A DNA stretch of 64,000 nucleotides from Gracilimonas sp034520725 (GTDB lineage: Bacteria > Bacteroidota > Rhodothermia > Balneolales > Balneolaceae), in the NCBI GenBank assembly GCA_034520725.1, contig JAXHNH010000008.1, positions 1-64,000 of the forward strand, written 5' to 3'. A program made the position numbers and the translations under genes. This document shows, in pieces, positions 9,665 to 19,169 of this stretch. The notes below the pieces were generated by a model. That model saw only the letters and a program-made list of their open reading frames with translations, ran no database searches and was not told where the DNA came from. The first letter of the stretch is position 1. Every line of letters begins with the position of its first letter.

Positions 9665-11083
9665 TTATACATTATTCAGGGCTTCGCTTAGTGCCTGAAG
9701 ACTCTTCTTGGCATCGCCGAAAAACATCTGATTTTTCTCATCATAGAACAACGGATTGTCGATACCTGCATATCCGGGATTCAGACTTCGTTTGAATACC
9801 ACGGTGCGTTTGGCTTCATCCACATTGAGAATAGGCATACCATAGATGGGACTTCCGGGCTCAGTTTTAGCAACCGGGTTCACCACGTCATTGGCGCCGA
9901 TAATGAGAACCACATCTGTGGTTTTGAATTCGGGATTGATCTGATCCATATCAAGCAACTGATCGTAGGGGACATCTGCTTCAGCAAGCAACACATTCAT
10001 GTGACCGGGCATACGTCCCGCAACGGGGTGGATACCATATTTGACCTGAACGCCACGTTCCTCGAGTTTCATGGCCACTTCTTTTAGAACATGCTGAGCC
10101 TGAGCGACAGCCAAACCATAACCCGGCGCGATGACCACTTTGGACGCGTAAGCGACCTGAATGGCAAGATCTTCTGCAGAGGTTTCACGAACAGTTTTAT
10201 CGCCATCTTCACCACCGCCTGATCCGGCAGAATCACCGCCAAAAGATCCAAAGATCACGTTGGCCAGTGAGCGGTTCATGGCTTTGCACATAATTTGAGT
10301 CAGGATGAGTCCCGCTGCACCCACAAGAGCACCTGCAATGATCAGTAGGTTATTCCCGATCACGAAACCGGCCATAGAGGCTGCCAGACCGGAGTAGGAG
10401 TTAAGAAGCGAGATGACCACCGGCATATCGGCTCCACCAATTGGGATAACGGAAGTGACACCGATCAAAAGTGATAAACCAAGGATGATCCAGAAAATAG
10501 TTTGGTTGGTTGGGTCAAGTGTGAAAAATCCGATCAGGACCAAAACCGCGATCATGGATCCGATGTTGATGATATTCAATCCGGGAAAAGTGATTGCATT
10601 TCCGGAGATGAATCCCTTCAGTTTTCCGAAGGCAATGAAGCTACCGGTAAAAGTGAGTGAACCAATGAAGATACCGAGTCCGGTGGTAACCAGGCTGTCT
10701 GGCGTCATGATAGTTGGATCGACGAGGCGAGAAAATTCTCCCCAGGCAACTAAAGCTGAGGCACCGCCACCAAATCCGTTGAAAACGGCAACCAGTTCCG
10801 GCATGGCGGTCATGGCTACTTTCTTGGCCAGTACGGCTCCGATCAAACCACCGATCAGAACACCGGCTATGATCCATTCAAAGGAAATGATCTGCTGATC
10901 AAATAGAGTAACTACTATACCGATGAACATCCCGAGTGCTGCAAGCTGATTTCCTTTTCGGGCTGTGGCAGGGGAGTTCAAAAATTTCAAACCGCGAATA
11001 AAAAAGAAGGTCGCGATCAGGTATATGATCTGAATGGTATCAGGTAAATAGGGTAGGAACGCTTCTGGTAAAAACTGACTCAT
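9665..11083 (-). CDS. pntB: NAD(P) transhydrogenase subunit beta
   Basis: A 472-residue membrane subunit of proton-translocating transhydrogenase, which reduces NADP+ with NADH using the proton gradient. About eight to nine hydrophobic helices fill residues 10-260. The C-terminal NADP(H)-binding domain (about 290-472) has VIAPGYGLAVAQAQ, then GIHPVAGRMPGHMNVLLAEA and LIIGANDVVNP, all hallmark segments of domain III. It is the last gene of the pntAA-pntAB-pntB set, and its start overlaps the end of pntAB by four bases. It supplies NADPH, for example to the thioredoxin reductase encoded just beyond the operon. Confidence 0.95.
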   Translation of the reverse strand: MSQFLPEAFLPYLPDTIQIIYLIATFFFIRGLKFLNSPATARKGNQLAALGMFIGIVVTLFDQQIISFEWIIAGVLIGGLIGAVLAKKVAMTAMPELVAVFNGFGGGASALVAWGEFSRLVDPTIMTPDSLVTTGLGIFIGSLTFTGSFIAFGKLKGFISGNAITFPGLNIINIGSMIAVLVLIGFFTLDPTNQTIFWIILGLSLLIGVTSVIPIGGADMPVVISLLNSYSGLAASMAGFVIGNNLLIIAGALVGAAGLILTQIMCKAMNRSLANVIFGSFGGDSAGSGGGEDGDKTVRETSAEDLAIQVAYASKVVIAPGYGLAVAQAQHVLKEVAMKLEERGVQVKYGIHPVAGRMPGHMNVLLAEADVPYDQLLDMDQINPEFKTTDVVLIIGANDVVNPVAKTEPGSPIYGMPILNVDEAKRTVVFKRSLNPGYAGIDNPLFYDEKNQMFFGDAKKSLQALSEALNNV

Positions 11084-11376
11084 TTCTCATCCTCCTTTTT
11101 CTTGAACATCTCCAGCATGCGGTCGGTCACCATAAAACCACCCACCACGTTAATGGTGGCAAATACAATGGCCACAAATCCAATGATCTGACTCATCTGA
11201 GAGTCAAGTCCCGAGTGGCCGGCTACAATAAGCGCACCCACAATAGTGATTCCTGAAATGGCATTGGCGCCACTCATAAGCGGTGTATGCAAAGTCGGAG
11301 GGACTTTTGAAATCAGTTCAAAGCCAATAAAACAGGCCAGAACAAAGATGAACAAGGAGAAAATTAAGGCTGACAT
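11080..11376 (-). CDS. pntAB: NAD(P) transhydrogenase subunit alpha, membrane part
   Basis: A 98-residue protein with three to four transmembrane helices, matching the C-terminal membrane domain of the alpha subunit when it is encoded separately. The motif HTPLMSGANAISGI is diagnostic. It belongs to the three-subunit arrangement seen in many bacteria outside the enterics. It overlaps pntB by four bases (ATGA), suggesting translational coupling, and lies 111 bp downstream of pntAA. Confidence 0.93.
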   Translation of the reverse strand: MSALIFSLFIFVLACFIGFELISKVPPTLHTPLMSGANAISGITIVGALIVAGHSGLDSQMSQIIGFVAIVFATINVVGGFMVTDRMLEMFKKKEDEK

Positions 11377-11487
11377 AATGTTTTAGTATTGAATATCTAG
11401 TTTATTCGAATTTATCAATAGTTGTTCAGTACATCGTTGATTGATGCAATTCATAAAGCGATTGACGCGAATAACTTCATATTCCTA

Positions 11488-12624
11488 TTAATGTTCGTGT
11501 TCGTATTCTTTCAGCATGGGACTGATGACTTCGCCCTGATGCGTGATGGTGGTTTTTAGCAGTATTTCGTCTTCGAAGTTGAAATTTGGTTTACCGTCTT
11601 CGATCAGCAGATCTAAAAGCGCGTACATATTTTTGGAGTACAGCTTGCTGGCGTGGAGTGAAAGCTGACTTGGTAGATTGTTGGGTCCTACAATATTCAC
11701 TCGGTATTTTTCAACGGTTTTGCCGTGTTCGGTCAGTTCACAGTTACCGCCATTTTCTGATGCGATATCCACGATCACTGAACCGGGTAACATATCTTTC
11801 ACCATGGCCTCGGTGATCAAAACCGGAGCCGGCCTTCCCGGAATGAGAGCTGTAGTAATAATGATATCCGATTTTTTAGCGTGCTCGTGGATGACCTGTC
11901 GTTGCATATCCTGTTTTTTTTCATCCAGTTCTTTGGCATAGCCGCCTTCAGTCTGTGTTTCTTCATCGCCAAGTTGTACTTCCACGAATTTGGCACCCAG
12001 ACTTTCCACCTGTTCTTTTACTTCAGGTCGGATATCGAAGGCTTCAACCACAGAACCCAACCTCTTTAACGTGGCGATGGCCTGAAGTCCTGCCACTCCG
12101 GCACCCAACACCAGTGACTTGGCCGGCGGAATAGTTCCTGCTGCGGTCATCATCATTGGCAGATATTTATCAAGTTCGTTGGCAGCTATGAGTGCCGCTT
12201 TGTAACCGGCAATGGAGCTCATGGAGGATAGGGCATCCATATTTTGGGCACGGGAGATACGCGGAACGGCGTCCATTCCCAGTGCAGAAATACCAAGTTC
12301 TTTAAGCATCTCAACCAGTTCAGGATGTTGCAGCGCCCAAAGGAAGCAGATCAAAATGGCGTCTTTCTTTAGTTTCTTCAGTTCCTCTTCGGGCGGCGTT
12401 TGAATGGTAAGCAGGATGTCGGAACCTGACAGGATCTCATCACGACTTCCGGCTATCTTAGCCCCGGCATCTTTGTATTGTTGGTCCGGAAAGTTGGATG
12501 TGACTCCGGCATCCGGTTCAACCCAAACTTCCAGTTCTTTTTCGATAAGTTTTTCTGAGACTTCGGGGGTCAATGCTACCCTGCGCTCGAACTCAGCCGT
12601 TTCTTTTAAAACACCTACGATCAC
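11488..12624 (-). CDS. pntAA: NAD(P) transhydrogenase subunit alpha, soluble part
   Basis: A 378-residue cytoplasmic NAD(H)-binding domain I of transhydrogenase, related to alanine dehydrogenase. The N-terminal motif GVLKETAEFERRVALTPE is typical. The nucleotide fold has VLGAGVAGLQAIATLKRLG at about 170-190. The mobile-loop region around GYAKELDEKKQDMQRQ is present, as is the GRPAPVLIT segment. It is the first gene of the operon, divergent from trxB with a shared 270-bp promoter region. Confidence 0.95.
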   Translation of the reverse strand: MIVGVLKETAEFERRVALTPEVSEKLIEKELEVWVEPDAGVTSNFPDQQYKDAGAKIAGSRDEILSGSDILLTIQTPPEEELKKLKKDAILICFLWALQHPELVEMLKELGISALGMDAVPRISRAQNMDALSSMSSIAGYKAALIAANELDKYLPMMMTAAGTIPPAKSLVLGAGVAGLQAIATLKRLGSVVEAFDIRPEVKEQVESLGAKFVEVQLGDEETQTEGGYAKELDEKKQDMQRQVIHEHAKKSDIIITTALIPGRPAPVLITEAMVKDMLPGSVIVDIASENGGNCELTEHGKTVEKYRVNIVGPNNLPSQLSLHASKLYSKNMYALLDLLIEDGKPNFNFEDEILLKTTITHQGEVISPMLKEYEHEH

Positions 12625-12897
12625 TGCAAATCCTCCTTTAAGGTTGTTCGTGCAATAAGTAAGTTAAATGCCGATAAATCGCAAACCAAAATAGATGTTC
12701 TCGTACCGATTTTTTTGATCTACCGGACAAAGTAAGTATTTGAACCTTGGGAACATCAGGAGAACAAAAAGAAAATACTTTGTGAATATAAGATGAAGTC
12801 AGAATAATCAACGTCTATGATTTATATAGGATAATTTGAGAGGCTATTTTGCCTATTAAGCCTTATAATTCATATTGAATCAAAAAAGGAATTTATT

Positions 12898-13875
12898 ATG
12901 GAAGATATTGCAGGAAAAACATTTAAAGTTGTTATCGTCGGAAGCGGTCCGGCAGGATTTACCGCGGCTCTTTATGCTGCAAGAGCTGATCTGAATCCGT
13001 TAGTATTTGAAGGACCTGAGCCGGGCGGACAACTAATGACCACTACCGACGTAGATAATTTTCCCGGGTACCCTGAAGGAGTGATGGGGCCGCAAATGAT
13101 GCAGGAATTTCGCGAGCAGGCGACCCGTTTTGGAGCCGACTGCCGGTACGGAGTGGTTACTAATATTGATTTTAGTAGGAAGCCTTATGTCCTCACCATT
13201 GATGAGAAGACGGAGATCTTTGCTCACGCCGTGATCGCATCGACCGGTGCTTCTGCCAAATGGCTGCACCTGCCAAGCGAACAGAAATTACGTGGTAAAG
13301 GAGTATCTGCCTGCGCAACCTGCGACGGAGCCTTTTTCCGTGATCAGCACGTTTTGGTAATTGGAGGTGGAGATACCGCGATGGAAGAAGCTACGTTCCT
13401 AACCAAATTTGCCAGTAAGGTAACCGTTGTGCACCGCCGTGATGAACTACGTGCTTCCAAAGCCATGCAACAGCGGGCGTTCAACAACGATAAAATTGAA
13501 TTCATGTGGGACAGTGAGCTGGTTGAAGTTCTTGGAGATAATGTAGTGGAAGGAGCTAAGGTCAAAAACCGGAACACCGAAGAAGTCACTACTCTGGAAG
13601 ATGTAACAGGTGTATTTGTAGCGATTGGCCACAAACCAAATACCGACCTGTTTAAAGGCGTGGTGGAGATGGATGATGTGGGTTACATTCAAACCAAAGG
13701 ACAGTCTACAGAAACAGATCAACCCGGATTATTTGCTTGCGGTGATGCCATGGATGCTGTTTACAGACAGGCCGTGACTGCCGCGGGAACCGGATGCAAG
13801 GCAGCCCTGGATGCTGAGCGCTATCTCGGAGAGCTGGAAAGCAGAGAAGCTATTGCCGAATCCCATTGGAAATAA
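12898..13875 (+). CDS. trxB: thioredoxin reductase
   Basis: A 325-residue flavoprotein that reduces thioredoxin with NADPH. The FAD motif GSGPAG is at about 15-20. The redox-active CATC is at Cys139-Cys142, in the usual place for the low-molecular-weight type. The NADPH fold has GGGDTAMEEA at 156-165 and the phosphate-binding HRRDELRAS. The second FAD motif LFACGDAMD is near the C-terminus. Its likely substrate, thioredoxin, is encoded at 4482. It diverges from the transhydrogenase operon, a plausible source of its NADPH. Confidence 0.95.
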   Translation: MEDIAGKTFKVVIVGSGPAGFTAALYAARADLNPLVFEGPEPGGQLMTTTDVDNFPGYPEGVMGPQMMQEFREQATRFGADCRYGVVTNIDFSRKPYVLTIDEKTEIFAHAVIASTGASAKWLHLPSEQKLRGKGVSACATCDGAFFRDQHVLVIGGGDTAMEEATFLTKFASKVTVVHRRDELRASKAMQQRAFNNDKIEFMWDSELVEVLGDNVVEGAKVKNRNTEEVTTLEDVTGVFVAIGHKPNTDLFKGVVEMDDVGYIQTKGQSTETDQPGLFACGDAMDAVYRQAVTAAGTGCKAALDAERYLGELESREAIAESHWK

Positions 13876-13883
13876 GTTATTAG

Positions 13884-13937
13884 AGAGATTGAGAGATCAA
13901 GTATTCGAACACTTGATCGCTCAATAACTCAATCTCT
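13884..13937. terminator. long hairpin between convergent trxB and DUF4342 gene
   Basis: An outer arm agagattgag (13884-13893) pairs with ctcaatctct (13928-13937). An inner arm gatcaagt (13895-13902) pairs with acttgatc (13911-13918). Placement between two converging stop codons suggests bidirectional termination, although no long T-run follows. Confidence 0.6.
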
Positions 13938-13940
13938 GAA

Positions 13941-14384
13941 TCACTTATTATTCTTTTTCCCTACCGTTTTTTCGTCTTTTTCTTCTTCCTTTTTAGGATC
14001 TGATTCAGTCTTGGCATTAGTTTTCTCCTCTGCCTCGTCCTCGGTTTCATCCTCATCTTTGATATCTATAAATTCAGCATCCACGGAATATTCGTCATCG
14101 TCGGTCACTTCCCGTTCTACAATGATCTGATAATCGTTGATGAACATGGCGAACATGCCAATGGCAGCTATAACCGGCGCCATAGCGGCAGCAAGTGTCA
14201 CCCCTCCAACACCAACCGTTAAATTGGTCTGGAATTTGATCTCCCCCTCTTTATTCTTAATAATAAGCTGACGGGCGCTTCCCTCTTTGATCATTTTACG
14301 GATCTGACTGATCACTTCATTAACACCGCCCTGTATCTCCTGATAGATCGTTTTTGCCTTGTCTTTAGCTTCTTCTTTTTTCAT
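13941..14384 (-). CDS. DUF4342 domain protein
   Basis: A 147-residue protein. Residues 1-90 match the DUF4342 pattern: a basic amphipathic helix (KAKTIYQEIQGGVNEVISQI), a small beta hairpin with IIKNKEGEIKFQTNL, and a glycine/alanine-rich hydrophobic segment (about 57-80) that could sit in a membrane. The C-terminal 55 residues are extremely acidic and then Lys/Glu-rich and look disordered. The family has no established function. The start at 14384 lies 15 bases from the divergent comM frame, so the two share a very short upstream region. Confidence 0.75.
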   Translation of the reverse strand: MKKEEAKDKAKTIYQEIQGGVNEVISQIRKMIKEGSARQLIIKNKEGEIKFQTNLTVGVGGVTLAAAMAPVIAAIGMFAMFINDYQIIVEREVTDDDEYSVDAEFIDIKDEDETEDEAEEKTNAKTESDPKKEEEKDEKTVGKKNNK

Positions 14385-14476
14385 GATATGTATGATTTAT
14401 GAAATTTTTTTGTAAGGAATTGCTTTCCCACAGCTCTAACTACGTAAAGAGAATAAAAAAGATTCAGGTACAAAAC

Positions 14477-16018
14477 ATGCTTTCAAGAGTTTATTGCGCA
14501 TCCACCGTCGGTGTAGATGCAAAGATCATTGACGTAGAAACACATCACACAAATGGGATGATAGCCTTTTTTCTGGTTGGTTTACCGGATCGGGCCATCA
14601 AGGAATCGCGCGACCGGGTTGAGGCGGCTATTCGAAATACCGGATCCTACTATCCGCTGGGGAGGATCACCGTAAATCTTGCTCCTGCCGATCTGCCTAA
14701 GGAAGGCAATGGATTTGACCTGCCCATCGCAGTGGGCGTTTTGAATATGTCCGGTCAGCTGCATACAGATAAACTGGATGACACGGTAATGCTCGGTGAG
14801 CTGGCATTGGATGGAAAGATCCGTCCGGTGAAGGGCGTACTACCGGTTGCCGTTGAAGCCGCCAAAAATGGATTCAAGTATTTGGTGGTCCCTAAAGAAA
14901 ATGGAGGGGAGGCGGCTGTTGTCGAGGGAATTGAGGTCTTTCCATTTGAGCATTTAAATCAGGTCAAGGACTGGCTAGAGAATCGTGGTAGTATGGACCC
15001 GCTCAGAAGTAATGTCCAGGAATATTTTCATCAGAATGGGAAACATAATCCGCTTGATTTCAGTGATGTCCGCGGTCAGGAAAATGTAAAGCGGGCGCTG
15101 GAGATCGCAGCTTCGGGTGGGCATAATGTTATTATGGTAGGTCCTCCGGGCTCAGGTAAAACCATGATGGCCCGGCGTATCCCAACTATTTTACCTCCAC
15201 TGACTCTGGATGAAGCCCTGGAAACCACAAAAATTCACTCAGTCTCAGGAATACTGGAATCAGGGAAAGCACTGATCACTGACAGGCAGTTCAGGTCGCC
15301 GCACCACACGGTATCCGATGTGGCCTTAGTGGGTGGCGGAAGCATTCCGATGCCGGGTGAGATCTCAATGGCTCACAATGGGGTATTGTTTTTGGATGAG
15401 CTGCCTGAATTCAAGCGTAGTGCTTTGGAGGTAATGCGACAACCGCTGGAGGATGGTTGCGTTTCAATCTCGCGGGCACGGATGAGCGTAACCTATCCGA
15501 GTCGGGTTATGCTGGTGGCCTCAATGAATCCATCACCTTCCGGTGACTGGTATGACCCAAATGAAATGAACGGAACCACGGCCCAGCAAATGCAGCGATA
15601 CCTGAGTAAGATAAGTGGTCCTTTGTTGGACAGAATTGATCTGCATATCGAGGTTCATAAGGTGAGTTATGAAGAGCTGTCCGGCAAGGCCAAAGGGGAG
15701 TCTTCGAATGATATCAGGAAGCGGGTGATCAAAGCCCGGGATATTCAGTCGAAACGATTTATGGGAGTAAAGGGGGTGTACAGTAATGCCCAAATGAGCA
15801 CCCGCATGGTCCGAAAAATGTGCAAGCTGGATGATGCCGGCTCCCAGATCCTTAAAAAAGCCATCACCACCCTTGGTCTTTCCGCTCGCGCCTATGATCG
15901 CATTCTCAAAGTCTCAAGAACCATCGCTGATTTGGATTGCTCTGAAGACATCAGATCAAATCATGTAGCAGAGGCGATACAGTATCGGAGCCTGGATAGA
16001 GAAGGGTGGTTGGGGTAG
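14477..16018 (+). CDS. comM: YifB/ComM-type AAA+ ATPase
   Basis: A 513-residue Mg-chelatase-like ATPase. In other bacteria ComM is a hexameric helicase that promotes branch migration when transformed DNA recombines. The N-terminal domain (SRVYCASTVGVDA to about residue 180) has the Lon-protease-like fold. Walker A GPPGSGKT is at about 222-229, and FLDELPEF is the Walker B region. SMNPSPSG and the C-terminal Mg-chelatase domain complete it. I place the start at 14477 (MLSRVYCAS), since the 26 upstream in-frame residues do not resemble the family. No broken residues are seen. Confidence 0.9.
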   Translation: MLSRVYCASTVGVDAKIIDVETHHTNGMIAFFLVGLPDRAIKESRDRVEAAIRNTGSYYPLGRITVNLAPADLPKEGNGFDLPIAVGVLNMSGQLHTDKLDDTVMLGELALDGKIRPVKGVLPVAVEAAKNGFKYLVVPKENGGEAAVVEGIEVFPFEHLNQVKDWLENRGSMDPLRSNVQEYFHQNGKHNPLDFSDVRGQENVKRALEIAASGGHNVIMVGPPGSGKTMMARRIPTILPPLTLDEALETTKIHSVSGILESGKALITDRQFRSPHHTVSDVALVGGGSIPMPGEISMAHNGVLFLDELPEFKRSALEVMRQPLEDGCVSISRARMSVTYPSRVMLVASMNPSPSGDWYDPNEMNGTTAQQMQRYLSKISGPLLDRIDLHIEVHKVSYEELSGKAKGESSNDIRKRVIKARDIQSKRFMGVKGVYSNAQMSTRMVRKMCKLDDAGSQILKKAITTLGLSARAYDRILKVSRTIADLDCSEDIRSNHVAEAIQYRSLDREGWLG

Positions 16019-16032
16019 GAACATTGAACATA

Positions 16033-16507
16033 GAACATCGAACAAGGAATATTGAATAATGATAAGGAGAAATTATGAAAGAAAAGAAATATGATCTGGA
16101 AGAAAGGTTGGTTGCATTTGCATTATTGATCACTAGGATATAGTTGCAAAAGCTGCCTAATACAGTACGTAGGGGCATCATCTTGGTAAAACAACTTGAT
16201 GAAGAGTGGCACATCTCCTGCGTTTAATCATGCTGAAGCTCAAAGTGCAGAGTCGAGAAAAGACTTCATTCACAAATTGAAAATTGGTTTGAAGGAATTA
16301 AGAGAGATATTCGTACAATCTGAGAGATCATTCAAAAAATGCAAACCAATTATTAAAAACGAATATTGATTGAGACTGAAGGCAATAATGAATCGAACTG
16401 ATCTCATTTCTCTTAGTCGTATCAGAACAGCTATACAGAACCTTCAAAAAAGTAACATGACTAGGCTATTTAACATTGCGATATTGGCTGTTCCTTGTTC
16501 AATGTTC
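16033..16507. repeat. inverted repeats flanking the IVS-like gene
   Basis: Left arm 16033-16049 (gaacatcgaacaaggaa) and right arm 16491-16507 (ttccttgttcaatgttc) are inverted copies matching at 16 of 17 positions. They bracket the broken four-helix-bundle gene. The left side also has near-tandem repeats of gaacat just before the arm. The arrangement recalls intervening sequences, which carry complementary ends around this gene family. Confidence 0.7.
16075..16455 (+). pseudogene. four-helix-bundle protein (23S rRNA IVS type), frameshifted
   Basis: Pieces of one protein are readable in successive frames. It begins MKEKKYDLEERLVAFALLI, continues with SGTSPAFNHAEAQSAES and RKDFIHKLKIGLKELRE, and ends near RTDLISLSRIRTAIQN. 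This order matches the small four-helix-bundle proteins encoded in 23S rRNA intervening sequences and as free-standing genes in Bacteroidota. Their function is unknown. At least three indels interrupt it, near 16140, 16200 and 16330-16390. Full length would be about 120-125 residues. Whether this is decay or read error is unclear, but the genes on both sides (comM, priA) are intact, which favours decay. Confidence 0.75.
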
Positions 16508-16601
16508 GAATATTCAAATAATGTGTTGATTCGGGCAATGAAAATGAATAAGCTTTCGATCCTGAAATTATACTCCTTAATCCCAAAATAGATCGAGCAT
16601 T

Positions 16602-19040
16602 TTGTCCACTTTTGTTGATGTAGCGTTGCCGGCGGCTGTTCGGAAGCAATTTACGTATGTGGTTCCGGCTGAGATAAAAGCCTCCGTCAGGGAAGGTCAG
16701 CGGGTGTGGATCCCGTTCAGAAATTATTATGCGATCGGTGTCATTGTCCGGGTTCATGATCAAACGCCTTCCTTTAAGACAAAACCCGTTCGAAAGATCC
16801 TGGATGAGCAGCCCTTGCTCTCTGAAGAATTGCTGGAACTGACAGGCTGGATCTCAAAATTCTATTACGCCAGCTGGGGAGAAACCATTCAGGCAGCACT
16901 GCCGGCAGGCTTGAATTTTGTTTCCAGAAAATATCTGAATGTGGCAGAGGAAGTTGATGTCGAGAATCTGAGTGCTGAAGAGAAGGAGATAATCTCAGAA
17001 CTCAGAGAAAACAAAACCACTTTGGATGAAGCCAAAAAACGATGGAAGGGAACGGGGTTAAATAAGGTATTCAGCAAGTTGTTGAAAACTAAGAAGATCG
17101 AGATCTGGGAAGAGCCGGATATGAAAGTGTCGGTTTCAACAGAGCGGGAATGGGTTTGGGCCGATAGAAAATCAGAAACAGAGGCCAGGGAATTTTTGGA
17201 AAGTGAGGAGGTCAATGATTCTCTGAAGTGGACGAAGGCACTGACTAAGATCTCAGAGTTGATCCCGGTTCGGCAGTCTGATCTTCCAGATGACCCGCTT
17301 TTCAACTCCTACAGCATGAGGAAAATGCAGGATGAGAATTGGATCACCTTTAGGGAAGTTGATAAAAAGTCGGACATCGAAAACCTGGATTATGATCCCG
17401 ATTCCATAAAAACACTGAATAACGATCAGCAAAACGCATTTGAGAAGATCGGATCGTCCATTAAGGAAAATGAATTTGCCAACTATCTGTTGTTTGGGAT
17501 CACCGGAAGCGGAAAGACGGAGGTTTACATCCATGCTCTGAAACAGGTGATCGAAAGTGGGAAAGGAGGCATTGTGCTGGTTCCTGAGATCGCACTGACC
17601 CCACAGACCGTATCCAGGTTTTACCGAATATTTGGAGATGAGATCGCCTTACTGCACAGCCGAATGTCGGCCGCAGAAAGGTTACAGGCGTGGAAAGATC
17701 TGAATCAGGGTAAGAAGAAGATAGCTATCGGACCTCGCTCCGCTGTTTTTGCTCCGGTTCAGAATTTAGGGATCATCATTCTGGATGAAGAACACGACAG
17801 CTCCTACAAACAAATGGATCCGGCGCCCAGATATCATGCCCGTGAAACCGCTATTGTGAGAGCCAGAATGAATGATGCCGTGGTAATCATGGGAACGGCC
17901 ACACCTAGCATGCAGGCTTTGAACATGGCTGCTAAGGATAAATGTGAGATGCTGGAATTAAAGGATCGCCATGCGGATGCCGTACTTCCTGAGGTTGAGA
18001 TAGTGGATCTGAAGCAGTACAAGGGCAAAGCCATGAAGGGTGAATTTGCGGCCTCTCTTTATTTAGCGATGGAGAAGGCCCTTAAGCGAAATGAACAGAT
18101 CATCCTGCTTTACAACCGAAGGGGCTATGCCAGTTACCTGCAATGCGAAGACTGTGGACATATTCCTGAAAGCCCGGAAAGTTCGGTCAGCCTGACCTTC
18201 CACAAGCGCAAGAATTTGTTGATGGATCATTACACCGGCTATGCCCGCCGGAAAGACACACAGTGCGAACATTGCGGTTCACCAAACCTGAAGATTCAAG
18301 GCTCCGGGACCCAGAATATTGAAGAACAGCTCGAAACTTTATTTCCTAAAGCTAACGTCATTCGCTTTGACCGGGATTCAACTTCCAGAAAGGGTGCTCA
18401 CGAACGCATCCTAAAAGAATTCGGAGATGGGAGAGCAGACATCTTGATCGGGACACAGCTGGTGGCCAAGGGACTTGATTTCCCAAATGTAACAGTTGTT
18501 GGTGTTGTAAATGCAGATACGGAACTCGCCTTTCCATCCTTTCAGGCCACCGAACGGATGTATCAGCTGTTAAGTCAGGTTTCCGGCCGTTCGGGTCGAG
18601 GTGATAAACCAGGAACGGTGTTTCTTCAAACCCGACAACCTGATAACCCGGCGCTGATCTTTGCCAAAGAACATGATCACAGAGGATTTGCCCGTCAGGA
18701 AATGGAATTCAGGAAACCTTTGTATTATCCACCGTATTCCAGGTTGATAAAGTTTGAGCTTAAGTCATCTGACGAACAAAAGGTGAACAGGGCAGCACAC
18801 ACATTGAAGAGATCGGCGGAGCAGGTTGTACCGGATATTCCGGTTCTGGGACCTTCTCCTGCTGCCATTCCATGGCTCAACCGAAAATTCATTTGGGAGG
18901 TGACCCTTAAAATTGAACCGGAAAAGGGAGGGACTTACATCGAAATGCTGTTGGATAAGGTTTTAGAGCTGTATGAGGCGGCATCAAAAGGGAAATGGTC
19001 GTCAGTCAGGGTCAATGTGAATGTGGATGCCATTCAGTAA
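16602..19040 (+). CDS. priA: primosomal protein N' (PriA helicase) with one zinc site missing
   Basis: An 812-residue superfamily 2 helicase that restarts stalled replication forks. The N-terminal DNA-binding domain occupies about 1-200. Walker A GITGSGKT is at 299-306 and the DEEH box at 395-398. The helicase C-terminal part includes VAKGLDFPNVTVVGV and SGRSGRG. The zinc insert keeps Cys515, Cys518, Cys555 and Cys558. The other four positions that are Cys in typical PriA are Ser524, Ser527, Asp542 and Thr545. The frame is intact and flanking residues are conserved, so the change is by substitution. By homology these four form the second zinc site. The start at 16602 (MSTFVDVALP) fits the family. 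Confidence 0.95.
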   Translation: MSTFVDVALPAAVRKQFTYVVPAEIKASVREGQRVWIPFRNYYAIGVIVRVHDQTPSFKTKPVRKILDEQPLLSEELLELTGWISKFYYASWGETIQAALPAGLNFVSRKYLNVAEEVDVENLSAEEKEIISELRENKTTLDEAKKRWKGTGLNKVFSKLLKTKKIEIWEEPDMKVSVSTEREWVWADRKSETEAREFLESEEVNDSLKWTKALTKISELIPVRQSDLPDDPLFNSYSMRKMQDENWITFREVDKKSDIENLDYDPDSIKTLNNDQQNAFEKIGSSIKENEFANYLLFGITGSGKTEVYIHALKQVIESGKGGIVLVPEIALTPQTVSRFYRIFGDEIALLHSRMSAAERLQAWKDLNQGKKKIAIGPRSAVFAPVQNLGIIILDEEHDSSYKQMDPAPRYHARETAIVRARMNDAVVIMGTATPSMQALNMAAKDKCEMLELKDRHADAVLPEVEIVDLKQYKGKAMKGEFAASLYLAMEKALKRNEQIILLYNRRGYASYLQCEDCGHIPESPESSVSLTFHKRKNLLMDHYTGYARRKDTQCEHCGSPNLKIQGSGTQNIEEQLETLFPKANVIRFDRDSTSRKGAHERILKEFGDGRADILIGTQLVAKGLDFPNVTVVGVVNADTELAFPSFQATERMYQLLSQVSGRSGRGDKPGTVFLQTRQPDNPALIFAKEHDHRGFARQEMEFRKPLYYPPYSRLIKFELKSSDEQKVNRAAHTLKRSAEQVVPDIPVLGPSPAAIPWLNRKFIWEVTLKIEPEKGGTYIEMLLDKVLELYEAASKGKWSSVRVNVNVDAIQ

Positions 19041-19169
19041 AGGGCAGAATATTGCGATCAAATAGTGGTTTGAAATCCTTCATAAATACCTTGTCTAAAA
19101 AATTTGCAAATACCCCGCCAAAGTTGGTATTTAAGGGGGTAGTTTCATACCACTTAAAATTATCAGGAA

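Noticed and set aside
16370..16591. 73-codon open frame before priA
   Set aside because: Its first third is the C-terminal end of the frameshifted four-helix-bundle gene and the rest runs through the right inverted repeat.
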